Positions 55,344-64,000 are shown, numbered from the stretch's first letter. The stretch: DNA of 64,000 nt from Paenibacillus sp. SYP-B3998 (GCF_010820665.1 NZ_JAAIKC010000010.1:62001-126000); one strand, 5' to 3'. Made by a program: numbers and translations. The notes: generated by a model not told the origin, from the sequence alone.

Positions 55344-55874
55344 TCAAGAAACAAGATTCATCAGTTCCTCTTCAGTTCTTACCAGTTGTTTTCTTAAAAT
55401 GATCCCTTTTTCTGAGATAATTTGGCCGAAAGGCAGCTTGTTTATAGAATTTTGTTCTAAAATAATGTGTGATATTTGATATACAGGCATTCCTAGTTCA
55501 TATTTCTTAATAATATTGTTTACTTCTTCTATATCACCCAACATTAAAAGTTCGATATTTAATAATGGATTTTTCTTATGAAAGGTCGTTAGATGCGGAT
55601 AAAATTCAAAACAGACATGGCAATTGGTAGACGCGAATAATAACAAAGTTTTTACATTGAAGCTAAGCTCATAAGTTGTATTGGTTATTGTGTTAACTGA
55701 GAGGACTGGAAGTTCAGAACCAATAGGAAGACCAATTTCCTCTTTAATTGAATAGGTTTCCTTTATAAAACTAAGCTGCTTAGTCATATTTTGAATCAAA
55801 TATATGATAGCGCATGTAATTATAATTATTATCATCCACAAGATGAGATATGAAAGGAAGGAAATGGTAATCAT
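55344..55874 (-). CDS. Membrane-anchored thioredoxin-like protein (lanthipeptide cluster)
   Basis: 176 residues. An N-terminal membrane helix (ILWMIIIIITCAIIYLI) precedes a thioredoxin fold with the redox motif CHVC (in LLFASTNCHVCFEFYPHL) and a cis-Pro region near KLPFGQIISEKG. It resembles MauD/TlpA-type proteins, which shuttle disulfides outside the cell. It is the last gene of the operon and overlaps the MauE-like gene by 4 bp. The probable role is to keep precursor cysteines reduced, or to form disulfides in the product. Confidence 0.82.
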   Translation of the reverse strand: MITISFLSYLILWMIIIIITCAIIYLIQNMTKQLSFIKETYSIKEEIGLPIGSELPVLSVNTITNTTYELSFNVKTLLLFASTNCHVCFEFYPHLTTFHKKNPLLNIELLMLGDIEEVNNIIKKYELGMPVYQISHIILEQNSINKLPFGQIISEKGIILRKQLVRTEEELMNLVS

Positions 55875-56407
55875 GATTTCCCCCTTTTCTCATGATATAA
55901 TAAATTTTTTTTAAAATTCATTAATGAAATAACTAACAAATAGATTAATAATATACCTATAGATGTTAAAATAATTTCACATTTAGTTGGAAATGGAACG
56001 TTTGATAAGTCAAGTGAATGTTGCCCAAAAATAAGATATAAATCCATAAGGAACAAGATAAAAATTTTTAAATATGTATTTAATCCGAATTTGTCCGGAA
56101 GCGTACCGCCAAAACAATTGCAATATATATCTTTTTTAATATTCAATGCTTTATGCGTCACCCATGTAAATATTAGTAGTAAAAATAGCAAACCAACTTC
56201 ACTAATAATCCGAACCTTATCATTTAGTATCATAAAGCCGAAACATAATTCGACAACTGGAATAAGAATGGTTCCAATCCTTGTTAAAAGAGATGAAAAA
56301 CCTAAATCAAGAAATGTTTTCCTAAAAGATTGATAGGAAAGTAACTTTGTGATACCTGAAAATACAAACACAGTAATATACAGTGCTTGAATTAGTGGGA
56401 ACAGCAC
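55871..56407 (-). CDS. MauE/DoxX-like redox membrane protein (lanthipeptide cluster)
   Basis: 178 residues, four membrane segments, with the MauE/DoxX opening YITVFVFSGITKLLSYQSFRK and a CNCFG pair on the loop before the third helix. MauE-type proteins pass electrons or disulfides to a partner thioredoxin, here the overlapping downstream gene. It follows lanC by 25 bp. Such pairs occur in peptide-modification clusters, but the exact role is inferred. Confidence 0.78.
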   Translation of the reverse strand: MLFPLIQALYITVFVFSGITKLLSYQSFRKTFLDLGFSSLLTRIGTILIPVVELCFGFMILNDKVRIISEVGLLFLLLIFTWVTHKALNIKKDIYCNCFGGTLPDKFGLNTYLKIFILFLMDLYLIFGQHSLDLSNVPFPTKCEIILTSIGILLIYLLVISLMNFKKNLLYHEKRGKS

Positions 56408-56432
56408 GGCATTATACTCCTTCCATTTCAGT

Positions 56433-57803
56433 TTAATTTGTTAACAAACAGATGTCCCAAGGAATCAAATTAGGCTTTATTAAAGTAGCAAGTACTAAGC
56501 CTATTCCTACAGATCCGTCAAGTAACCCTGGCATGTTCAATATGTCATTCCCTTTAGAGTTTTTATGTATGTCATGGAATAAAAAAGGACTATTTTCATC
56601 ATACATTTTGACAATGTCTCTTGTTAAATTAAGAATCGGTTTTTTAAAAAAATCATCATTGCTATCCTGATATATTGAACTAGTAAGATGCAATAATCCG
56701 GCATAACCATGGCAAAATGTAGGTGAATATATATCCCATCTTTCTTGCGGTCTGAGTAGTGTGGATTTATAAGATTCAATGGCTTTAGCCTTCCATTCCT
56801 CATTTTTTAAAGCTTTACCTGCTAACCATATTGCCCTCATTAAACCCGGTGTTCCGTAACACCATGCTTCTTTATGCGCTTTATTTTCTACCTTTTGTGA
56901 AACTACTTCTCCCAACTCCAATATTAACGGTAAATATATTCCACCGGATTCATCTTTTAATTCCCATTCTAAAATCCACTCCGCAAAGTGTTGAATGGCT
57001 TCTTTAAGGCCTTTTACTTCAAAGCCATCAATGCAAGCTTGACTAAGAAATGCAAGAGGTCCAGGAATACCATGCGCCAGCCCTAGGTTAAAGTAACCGT
57101 CCTTAAACCTCAGTTTTTCGTCTAGTGATAGGTTTTGAGAAGGCACATACCAGTTAGGTACCTTATTCTCTCCTGAAATTCTATGCTGACTAAGACTAAT
57201 GAAGTAATCTATGATGTATAGTAGGGTTTCCTTTACTTTAGGTATATCCTTAAAGAGCAATAAATATCTCCCTATACCTGCCCAACCTGAAATAACATCG
57301 TAATCGTGTACATATACAGAGCCGTTTTGCACATTATTCAAAGTAACATCAAGCAGTTTTTCAGCTTTATTTAGAATCAAATCATTAATTTGTTTTAATA
57401 GACCTTGATAGCATGTTCCATTCTTTGATAGTGAATAAGCTGCAAATCCTATTCCAGCTAAACCAGACCAAAGGGATATGTTCAAATCACCGTTTGATTT
57501 AATAACGTTAATAGATCTACTAAGAAAATCATGTCCAACTGAGGCCCAATCTTCATCCGGAAAATAATGATCCATTAGCGAATAATAAACGCAAATTCCA
57601 GGGTACCCGCTTGATAAACTAGCTGCTTGCCACGGATAATATTTCCCATTATTTGCGAGTATGTGATTTCCTTCGGAAGTTGCTATTCTTTCAACCTTCT
57701 CTGCGTCTTTAAGTCTGGAACCTAATTCCTGTAGTATCTTCTCAATCTGGGGCCTAAATTCATGAATCTCAACAAACTCCAATGATTGTTCGGTTAGTTT
57801 CAT
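56433..57803 (-). CDS. lanC: Lanthionine synthetase C (cyclase)
   Basis: 456 residues. The LanC toroid repeats (SLWSGLAGIGFAAYSL; VISGWAGIGRYLLL; LAHGIPGPLAFLSQA) and the zinc ligands Cys in WCYGTPGL (near 315) and Cys-His in FCHGYAGLL (near 364) are intact. It catalyses addition of cysteine thiols to dehydrated residues to form thioether rings. It lies 12 bp after lanB with AAAGGAGACTTTT as ribosome site. Confidence 0.93.
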   Translation of the reverse strand: MKLTEQSLEFVEIHEFRPQIEKILQELGSRLKDAEKVERIATSEGNHILANNGKYYPWQAASLSSGYPGICVYYSLMDHYFPDEDWASVGHDFLSRSINVIKSNGDLNISLWSGLAGIGFAAYSLSKNGTCYQGLLKQINDLILNKAEKLLDVTLNNVQNGSVYVHDYDVISGWAGIGRYLLLFKDIPKVKETLLYIIDYFISLSQHRISGENKVPNWYVPSQNLSLDEKLRFKDGYFNLGLAHGIPGPLAFLSQACIDGFEVKGLKEAIQHFAEWILEWELKDESGGIYLPLILELGEVVSQKVENKAHKEAWCYGTPGLMRAIWLAGKALKNEEWKAKAIESYKSTLLRPQERWDIYSPTFCHGYAGLLHLTSSIYQDSNDDFFKKPILNLTRDIVKMYDENSPFLFHDIHKNSKGNDILNMPGLLDGSVGIGLVLATLIKPNLIPWDICLLTN

Positions 57804-57815
57804 AAAAGTCTCCTT

Positions 57816-60800
57816 TTAAACAAGAGTTAACTTATGAGTATCTATTTGGTGAGCACTATAAAAAGTGTGACTAACAAGCTCTAACACTTTGATTTCTTGT
57901 TCCCTATCTACTCCCAATAATCTATTAATGTGCATATGCATGATGCTGTCCAATATACTGTAGATATCATTTTGCAAATGTTGTGTTTTTTCTATTTCTT
58001 TAATCGCATTCATGTATTTCTTTAACACAGGTAACCTGCGACTAAACGAAGATATTACCGAATTCATTTTATACTTTTGGACCGTTTCCCATTGGTTTTT
58101 GTAATGTGTAAGAGATAAATATAAATCTTTATTTTGTCGAAACTCTTTAAGATATCTCTTTGAGATACTTTTTTTACGTAACCATTCTATTTTTCCCTCT
58201 AACGAAAGTGGGGAATTTTCAATGATGTCCAAAATACTTACTATGGCGAGTGTTGTCTTGTCAATTATTAGTTGACCTGATCTCTTGAGCAGTAACCACT
58301 CACAAACTATCTCACTATCAATTGCAAAATATTCCTCTGCTAACCCAATTAATAACGGTCCTCCATATCTTTCAGTTTCAGGTTCATAAGTATCAATAAT
58401 CATGCGTTTTAGTAAACCTTCACTTTGCAGTTCTGAAGTCCATAATCTAATTTGAGGCAACACCTTGTTTACGATAAATGAGGGATCTGATTTAATTCTT
58501 AACCGAATATGGGGTTCAGGGTCTACGTAACGTATAAAGAAGTATTGTAGAGACAGGCCATCAAAATTTCGGAAAAATTCAACTAACCGAGAACTGATAA
58601 ATTCTTCTTCACGGCCCGCTAAACCGTAGAGTTTCAAATATAACCATTCGCTGCCTGGAAAATAAGCCGGAACATGTTGGGAGCTGCCACTCTGAATGAG
58701 AAACTCTTCATTATTATTTGGTTCTCCAAAAGTTCTTATTAATGGAACTACACATTCAATGCTATAGCTACCGCCTTCACCATTTGCAAAGTATTCATCA
58801 AAATCCATACCCGTTTCTGTTAAGATTATATGCTCACTTTTGGTAGTCTGCGTCCAATCTTTTTTTAAACCATTTACATGTAAATAGTTCTCGAGGTCCA
58901 ATAAAATTCTATTATCGGATACTGTTTGAAACACATAACGAGGAACTTTCCATTTTTGTCTCCACTGTTGAAATTCCGCAAACCATTTTTGATCATCAAC
59001 TTGCCCATAACAAGAATCTGGTAGGGAGTGTAATGACCACTGGGCAAGAGAAATTATCGACTGCCGATATACTAATCTTGGTAATATAGGAAAGTTACTC
59101 AGGGAGCCCCATTGAAACAGCGAACAGTTACGGTGCCTCTCAGCAGAAATTTCTCTCAAAAATCGGTACACATTTGCTCCCCTTCGCGCATTAAACATAT
59201 GTCCGGTCGTTATAATAACCTCTTTATTGAGTTTTTTTGATTTTAAATAAAATCTGTTATTACGTAGCCCAACGACAAGATCTGAGAGAGAAATAGATTT
59301 GGAATCTTGATTCGAAGAAGGACTTACACCCATTATTATGTGATATTTTCTGAGATTTTTTGTTATAGTAATGTTCGTATCTCTTGTATGTACTGGTAAA
59401 TAAATAAGTTCTGCAAAAATAGCATCCGGTTTAAGTTCTTCTTCTTGAGCATAGATGTTCTTAACCTGTTCCTCAGCGGAGCTATCAAGCATATCTAGAA
59501 ACCGTCCAAATGACTTACCAGCCCCAGGATTTCCACTATTGGGGTTAAGAATGACTTTATACTCATCTTTATCAAGAGCACTTGCAGATTTCGCTGCAAT
59601 TGTTGCATATATTTCTAGTGATAGTGGGGGTGTAAGTCCTTTTTCGGGAAACTCAATTTTTTTAATCATTTCTTCGGTTAAATGAAGTTCTAAGTTCCCT
59701 TCACTTATTGCTTCTGCAAGCCAGACTTTAAGGAATTTCTCTCGTCCTTCGTCAGAAAGTTTAGGTGGGTTTTCGGGTACATAGAATCCTTCTGGGAGTG
59801 TATAAGTAGGTGGCGCACCTAAACCTAAACCTTCATCTAACAATTCCATCAGACTAACTTCACGATAAACGCCATATTTCTCAACAAACTCCAATTTGTA
59901 TTTATGTAAGTGCGGATTTATAACATCTGGCGATAACCTCCAAAGTACGTCTGCAGCGTTTTCTATTTCCGACTTTATTTTCTTATTAATCTTAACGTCT
60001 ATTTTTCCCAAAGCTAAATCTACTTGGAGAAGGTTAGTTACGGGATATAACTCGTTCATTTTCCTTACGATTTCAATATATTCTTTCTCACCCTCACCTA
60101 CATGAGTTTGATCATAATCATTTATACTTTTCACGATGCAGTTTATAGCATCCTTAATCTCATCAACATATTTCAGAGGAAAAATTGTCTCAACTAAATG
60201 CTTAAAAGGTGATTCATCTGTTAATGGTGGGCGTAAATTACTTATTAAAAATTCCTGATTCATCAGTTGTTTGATAAATCCTATGATAATTCTCTCTTCT
60301 GTATTAGGAAATTCTTTGTTAACTTCATGAAACAAATCATCAAAATGAATTGGAGCAGTGGTAATATTCATTACAAAATCAACAACAGCAGTTCTTTTTA
60401 TTGTGGCAGAAGATGTTGCTCCTGTTCTCATTGCAGATTCATCACGAAAATTTTGATATGGTAGTTTTAATCTAGAACCTATATGATAGGCGAGGGAATT
60501 ATTTACAAATTTTAACTGTTTGAACACTTCTTCTTTTTTCTCTAAGTCATTAATAATAGCAAAAATCCATTCCATATCTGGCCTTGTTCTCTTTTTATAG
60601 GACTGGACAGAATCAAACGAAATTTTTGTTTCATCTGCAAATCGCCCTAACGTTACACCTGAAAAGAGCCCGTATGGTGTAGGTCTACTTGTCATTCTTA
60701 TGAAATATCTTAATATACTTCTAAATGTTTGCCTCTTTTTCTTAAAATCTGTCATTGTATTGAGTTTGTCCAAAGATCCTAGTAAAGATGGGCTTGCAAC

Positions 60801-60977
60801 AGCAATTGCCTCTCTAACAATAGGATTTTCGGTTACGCTAGTTAAATTGATATAACTCTGAATCTCAGGGGATTCTAATAAAGATAAAGATCTTAAATAC
60901 TCTTGTATAGACAAGATAGGAGCCCTAAGCATAAAAATATCTAATGACTTATACAGCTTATCGTCTAGTTTTCTCAC
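57816..60977 (-). CDS. lanB: Class I lantibiotic dehydratase LanB
   Basis: 1,053 residues from the GTG at 60977 (GGGAGG 7 bp upstream; an ATG at 60992 is possible). It is the full-length LanB type: an N-terminal glutamylation domain (~1-700: RPTPYGLFSGVTLG, LVVGLRNNRFYLKS, HMFNARRGANVYRFL, WGSLSNFPILPRLVYR) and a C-terminal SpaB-C elimination domain (~760-1040: YFPGSEWLYLKLYGL, FFIRYVDPEPHIRLRI, DTYEPETERYGG). It dehydrates Ser and Thr of the precursor with glutamyl-tRNA. The operon begins with lanA and its own attenuator. Confidence 0.93.
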   Translation of the reverse strand: MRKLDDKLYKSLDIFMLRAPILSIQEYLRSLSLLESPEIQSYINLTSVTENPIVREAIAVASPSLLGSLDKLNTMTDFKKKRQTFRSILRYFIRMTSRPTPYGLFSGVTLGRFADETKISFDSVQSYKKRTRPDMEWIFAIINDLEKKEEVFKQLKFVNNSLAYHIGSRLKLPYQNFRDESAMRTGATSSATIKRTAVVDFVMNITTAPIHFDDLFHEVNKEFPNTEERIIIGFIKQLMNQEFLISNLRPPLTDESPFKHLVETIFPLKYVDEIKDAINCIVKSINDYDQTHVGEGEKEYIEIVRKMNELYPVTNLLQVDLALGKIDVKINKKIKSEIENAADVLWRLSPDVINPHLHKYKLEFVEKYGVYREVSLMELLDEGLGLGAPPTYTLPEGFYVPENPPKLSDEGREKFLKVWLAEAISEGNLELHLTEEMIKKIEFPEKGLTPPLSLEIYATIAAKSASALDKDEYKVILNPNSGNPGAGKSFGRFLDMLDSSAEEQVKNIYAQEEELKPDAIFAELIYLPVHTRDTNITITKNLRKYHIIMGVSPSSNQDSKSISLSDLVVGLRNNRFYLKSKKLNKEVIITTGHMFNARRGANVYRFLREISAERHRNCSLFQWGSLSNFPILPRLVYRQSIISLAQWSLHSLPDSCYGQVDDQKWFAEFQQWRQKWKVPRYVFQTVSDNRILLDLENYLHVNGLKKDWTQTTKSEHIILTETGMDFDEYFANGEGGSYSIECVVPLIRTFGEPNNNEEFLIQSGSSQHVPAYFPGSEWLYLKLYGLAGREEEFISSRLVEFFRNFDGLSLQYFFIRYVDPEPHIRLRIKSDPSFIVNKVLPQIRLWTSELQSEGLLKRMIIDTYEPETERYGGPLLIGLAEEYFAIDSEIVCEWLLLKRSGQLIIDKTTLAIVSILDIIENSPLSLEGKIEWLRKKSISKRYLKEFRQNKDLYLSLTHYKNQWETVQKYKMNSVISSFSRRLPVLKKYMNAIKEIEKTQHLQNDIYSILDSIMHMHINRLLGVDREQEIKVLELVSHTFYSAHQIDTHKLTLV

Positions 60978-61035
60978 TATACATCCTCCCATTTCCCTAT
61001 TATTCCTTGACTCATGTTTATGAAAACGCCAATGA

Positions 61036-61055
61036 CCCTGACGGATTTGTCAGGG
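61036..61055 (-). terminator. Attenuator hairpin between lanA and lanB
   Basis: CCCTGAC pairs with GTCAGGG around GGATTT (read on either strand), with a short GTTTTC downstream on the minus strand. Partial termination here would give more precursor than enzyme, a common layout in lanthipeptide operons. Confidence 0.8.
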
Positions 61056-61074
61056 CACCATGGCATAACAATCT

Positions 61075-61221
61075 TTAGCAGCAACAGGAAGAATAGCAAG
61101 TAGGTACGCAGGATGCATTGCAAGTCACAGTGTTAGAACAATAACCTCTTTCTGTTTCCACTCTCTCAATAATTTTTTGGGAGATTTCTTCAACTTGCAA
61201 ATCAAGATCAAAATTAGCCAT
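61075..61221 (-). CDS. lanA: Lanthipeptide precursor peptide, 48 aa
   Basis: ATG at 61221, preceded by AAGGAGGAAAAGGTT. The leader contains FDLD at residues 4-7, the class I F(N/D)LD box read by LanB, and ends in ERVETER. The core, from about Gly26, has seven Cys (28, 34, 38, 42, 46, 47, 48) and seven Ser/Thr (29, 31, 33, 37, 41, 44, 45), ending in three Cys. Ser/Thr-Cys pairs recur every four residues (33/34, 37/38, 41/42, 45/46). It lies directly upstream of lanB. It is too short for a default ORF search. The cleavage site is inferred. Confidence 0.9.
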   Translation of the reverse strand: MANFDLDLQVEEISQKIIERVETERGYCSNTVTCNASCVPTCYSSCCC

Positions 61222-61527
61222 AACCTTTTCCTCCTTAGATTCAAAAGATTTATTTAAATAGGGTTGTCCTGTTTAAATCAAGGAAAGGATTTCAGATATA
61301 CCATATTTAGGATCAATCCTGCGCTTCACAATTTATAATTAAATTATCTCAGGTTTATTCTTCATGGTAAATAATTCATTTGTAGTATTTTATATCCTTT
61401 TATTTGTGATATTATGATTTATGTAATTTTATCTGCCTCTTAAAACATTTATCGTAATATTTAAATTACAATTTTGGTATTGTCTGTTAATTTTAATGAC
61501 ACACTTTATTTGTGGAGAGGATCTGGG
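61222..61527. promoter_or_regulatory. Divergent control region of the lanthipeptide cluster
   Basis: About 300 bp, very AT-rich, between lanA and the divergent LuxR gene. No further precursor frame was found. It should hold both promoters and the binding site of the regulator; no clear dyad or -35/-10 pair could be fixed. Confidence 0.5.
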
Positions 61528-61770
61528 ATGACTTATATATCTGATTGTACACTCAATAAAATCCAAAGTTATTTGATTAAACTGAACCTTACAACACGTG
61601 AACGAGAAATTACAGTTTTTTGGATCAAAGATTGTAATTATAAAGAAATTGCTTCAAATATTGGAATTTCTGAGTCGACTGTTCGTAAGCATATATCCAA
61701 TGTTTACAACAAACTTGGTGTTCATTCAAAAATTGGTCTCCTCTTGTTATTGTTGAATGAAATTTTATAA
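61528..61770 (+). CDS. Single-domain LuxR/GerE-type regulator
   Basis: 80 residues from the ATG after GGAGAGGATCTGGG. Only a helix-turn-helix of the LuxR class is present (LTTREREITVFWIKDCNYKE; GISESTVRKHISNVYNKLGV), with no sensor or receiver domain, like GerE. It is divergent from the precursor gene and is the likely regulator of the cluster. Confidence 0.85.
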   Translation: MTYISDCTLNKIQSYLIKLNLTTREREITVFWIKDCNYKEIASNIGISESTVRKHISNVYNKLGVHSKIGLLLLLLNEIL

Positions 61771-62385
61771 TTAAGACACCAAAAACGCCATTTAAATGGT
61801 TCATAAGAGCAACTGGAGAAGTAAAAAGCCAGAACTGCTGGCCAACGAGAGCAGTCCACCTCAGCCAGAAGAAGTGGTTTGGAGCCTCCAGCTTTCTGAG
61901 TGATAAGACTGTATACATTGGGTCAACTAAGTAAAGCGAATAGTGAACACGTGGTATTAAATACAATTCACACTTCTGCGCGGGTTAAATCAGTAAAATA
62001 TCTACTTGGATCATCGAACAGTACATTAGGTTAGTGCATATTATATAATTGGCCAAGATTGTCTTGGGAGCTGAACGAATCGACGCATTGCGCTTGCTGG
62101 AAAGAGAAGAGTAAGTGGATATTGAGATAAGTGTGGATCTAATTATTATGATGGATGGAAAGATACCTCAGACAAACAATGATCTTCTTCGATTAGTAGA
62201 GCCATACTTCTTAGTAACTGAACTTTCTCAAATGTTAAAGCAGTCTAACCGCTTGTAACTGCAAGAGTACAGAAGAAAAATTTCCACTCTTGGCTCTTGA
62301 CAGAAAAACACCCTTCTTGTTTGATATCATGGTCATGTTGCTTCACGTTCTTGATCAATCCCGTTGAAAGCCGATCAATCGCCTA
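61771..62385. other. Debris region right of the lanthipeptide cluster
   Basis: About 600 bp with many stops in all frames. Short coding-like stretches appear on the plus strand (IVLGAERIDALRLLEREE at 62059-62115; NNDLLRLVEPYFLVTELSQML from about 62166). They look like pieces of lost genes. No insertion-sequence ends recognised. Confidence 0.4.
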
Positions 62386-62710
62386 CTATGCGCCTTGCAG
62401 CCAGAATATTTCTTTTCCGATCTTAGGTACTTCACTGGCTGGAGGTGCACCTCGATGTTCGACGTGTATCCATTGCTCGACGCGCTGTATGCCGCGTTCA
62501 AGTACGTCAAAGCACTCCTGATTTGGTTTAGTCACAGGTTACCACAGATTTTCCGGGCGCAACTTGTTCTGTTCTCTCCCGGAGCTTAGCACGTTCATTG
62601 TCAAGCCGATGTACCTCTTTCAGTGCAAACATTAAAAGCTTATCCTCTCGCCCCTTCGGTTGAGCTTCGCCCACAGTCCATTTAAATGACCTCTTATTCA
62701 ATCCATTCAA
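62386..62710 (-). pseudogene. Frameshifted gene remnant of unknown family
   Basis: A 60-codon frame (62710-62528; DKLLMFALKEVHRLDNERAK) stops at VTCD, and a second frame continues at once (TKPNQECFDVLERGIQRVEQ ... WLQGA) to a stop at 62386. The two together make about 108 residues with coding character. One frameshift near 62530 breaks it. The start is uncertain and the family not recognised. Confidence 0.5.
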
Positions 62711-62827
62711 AATTCATTCGTTTATCATAGATATATATAGGTTAATTGGGTTTTAGTCTATTCTATTCTTTATTACTTCCTAGCTTCATAAATTCTAATA
62801 ACTTGGAGGTCTATGAGATGCTATATC

Positions 62828-62876
62828 TAAATAAAGCCAGCTTGCTTCATAGTGAGCTAGCTGGCTTTATTTAGGG
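62828..62876 (-). terminator. Terminator after the XRE regulator gene
   Basis: AAATAAAGCCAGCT pairs with AGCTGGCTTTATTT; on the minus strand it follows the regulator stop and leads into TTTAGATATAG. Confidence 0.85.
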
Positions 62877-62892
62877 TAAAAGGATAAACTAT

Positions 62893-63108
62893 TCACATCA
62901 TCTCAATGCGAAATAAATCTTCCAAATCTTTATCCAACAAGTCACTTAGCTTCTTGGCCGTCGCAGGACCTACAGATTTGACAGAGCGTTCCAGTAAGCT
63001 GATATACGCATGGCTTAAACCCGAATGCTTCGCTAACTCTCTTTGAGAGTACCCTTTAAGAATTCGCGCTTTAATGAATGCTTCGGTATTTGCCACAATC
63101 TTCATCAT
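62893..63108 (-). CDS. Small XRE-family regulator, 71 aa
   Basis: Start at 63108 because a promoter lies within the longer frame upstream. The helix-turn-helix is clear (FIKARILKGYSQRELAKHSG, then HAYISLLERSVKSVGPATAK), filling most of the protein. ATGATG follows a weak GGCGG. A lone repressor-like regulator with its own terminator; its targets are unknown. Confidence 0.8.
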   Translation of the reverse strand: MMKIVANTEAFIKARILKGYSQRELAKHSGLSHAYISLLERSVKSVGPATAKKLSDLLDKDLEDLFRIEMM

Positions 63109-63386
63109 ATCCGCCGTCTGCCCCCGTTCTCGTTTTGTTCCCCTAATAACCATTATACCATTATTTTTTACTTTTGCAACCAAATATGTTTACGTTAGTA
63201 TACAAAATAATTACCTAGCACTGATTCTAGATCTAAAATAAAGATGTTTAAGCCATACCCCTAATTCCAACCGACTTTATAACATTTTAAAAGCAACAAA
63301 AAATGCCATAATTCATTAGTCCAAGCACAATGAACCGCTATACGTACCTCTAAACACCTATAGATTTCATAAACTTGATCGGCAAA
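63109..63386. other. Intergenic region
   Basis: Apart from the promoter above, about 200 bp with no gene, repeat or RNA recognised. Confidence 0.4.
63152..63179 (-). promoter_or_regulatory. Sigma-A-type promoter of the XRE gene
   Basis: On the minus strand TTGCAA (63179-63174) and TATAAT (63157-63152) are separated by 16 bp. They lie 44 bp upstream of the chosen start. Confidence 0.75.
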
Positions 63387-64000
63387 TTACATATTCCCTT
63401 CAATTGCAATTTCATCCACATGTTCTAGCGTTGTTATCACCCACCGACTTACATAATCTATAAATTCGGCGCTAGATGGGTTATTGATTGCAAGTTGCGT
63501 CCAATGCTTCAGGATGATTTTCCATTCCGGCTTACTAACAAAATTCATGCCCGTGTGGTCAAAATCCTCAAAGCCTGTAACCTTACGCGGATATACCGCC
63601 TTGATTCCCTCATATAAAACATGAAAATCCTCACGATATATCCATAAGCTAGCACCCAGATTTTCACGCCAACGTCCCTGCTCATCTTCTGCATAAGGCA
63701 GCAAAGCATAGCCAATTTTCCCATCTGTACGATGATGAAATTGCCGTACATCGATGACTTTCCCTCTTTCATCGATATGAAGCGTTAAGGTGGGATGCGC
63801 CATATATGCTTTCATTTGCAAGACGATTTTCTCGAATTGCTTCCGCCTGCTGTTATCTTCCAAACGATTAAAAAAGCTGCATTTCAATAGGAAATGCCCG
63901 CTCCATCTCTCTTGCTCCACCCATTCAAAAAGAAACAATTCTTGGGTTGTTCGATCCGGTCTACCTGAATTTATCCACTCAAAAAAAGCTGTTTCCTCTT
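63387..64000 (-). CDS. Hypothetical protein, cut by the window end (5' part missing)
   Basis: The frame is open from the last base to the stop at 63387, so at least 204 residues and the true start are outside the window. A TTG at 63938 is not a convincing start. Visible features: aromatic-rich LFEWVEQERWSGHFLLKC, YRRKQFEKIVLQMKAYM-like helices (RRKQFEKIVLQMKAYMA), DFDHTGMNFVSKPEWKIILK and a helical end. No family recognised. Confidence 0.6.
   Translation of the reverse strand, partial: EETAFFEWINSGRPDRTTQELFLFEWVEQERWSGHFLLKCSFFNRLEDNSRRKQFEKIVLQMKAYMAHPTLTLHIDERGKVIDVRQFHHRTDGKIGYALLPYAEDEQGRWRENLGASLWIYREDFHVLYEGIKAVYPRKVTGFEDFDHTGMNFVSKPEWKIILKHWTQLAINNPSSAEFIDYVSRWVITTLEHVDEIAIEGNM

Overview
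The window looks like chromosome of a Paenibacillus-type bacterium (Bacillota, Paenibacillaceae). The evidence is Bacillus-like core genes in recognisable groupings (lipM with yqhH-yqhG, yqzE, xpt, yhaN-yhaO, ykvI), strong GGAGG ribosome sites, secreted proteins with copper-amine-oxidase N-terminal domains, a GH10 xylanase and a class II (B12) ribonucleotide reductase. All family names come from reading motifs in the translations; no database search was possible.

Region A (about 124-16,229) is AT-rich and reads as a decayed Tn7-like transposon. It holds a C-terminal TnsB fragment, a frameshifted TniQ and a second, truncated TniQ. It is bounded by a pair of inverted repeats with extra copies of an ATTCGTTAGA-like site. 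Its right end lies about 35 bp after the nrdJ stop codon, just past the nrdJ hairpin, much as Tn7 sits beside glmS. Its cargo includes a 1,927-residue STAND NTPase with a Cap4/DUF4297-like N-terminal nuclease signature (a probable Avs-type antiphage protein), an XRE regulator, two secreted proteins (ankyrin and leucine-rich), a DUF4261 protein, a metallophosphoesterase and a membrane protein gene broken by an amber codon.

Region B (16,264-29,200) is core chromosome: nrdJ with a pair of NrdR boxes, D-amino acid transaminase, lipM, yqhH-yqhG, a GDSL esterase, yqzE, a Bax-inhibitor-1 protein, a YidC paralogue and small proteins.

Region C (29,211-35,543) is a small genomic island in a tRNA-Leu(CAG) gene. 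A displaced 3' half-tRNA marks one end, and the intact tRNA with a dying tyrosine integrase marks the other. It carries one five-gene operon behind a near-perfect Fur box (NitT/TauT-type ABC importer, methyltransferase, ABC-2-like membrane protein) and a divergent LuxR regulator.

Region D (35,689-54,806) is core chromosome again: a CbiZ-like protein with a hexanucleotide-repeat insert, xpt, DedA, YkvI, the YhaN/YhaO nuclease pair, a glycosyltransferase, a diguanylate cyclase coupled to a phosphodiester glycosidase, a PQQ-type sugar dehydrogenase and a GH10 xylanase.

Region E (55,344-61,770) is an AT-rich class I lanthipeptide cluster. It has a previously unlisted 48-residue precursor gene (61,075-61,221, minus) with an FDLD leader box and a 7-Cys/7-Ser-Thr core. 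It is followed by LanB, LanC, a MauE-like membrane protein and a thioredoxin-like protein, with a divergent single-HTH LuxR regulator. No exporter, leader protease or immunity gene is visible. Region F (61,771-64,000) holds gene debris, an XRE regulator and an unknown gene cut by the window end.
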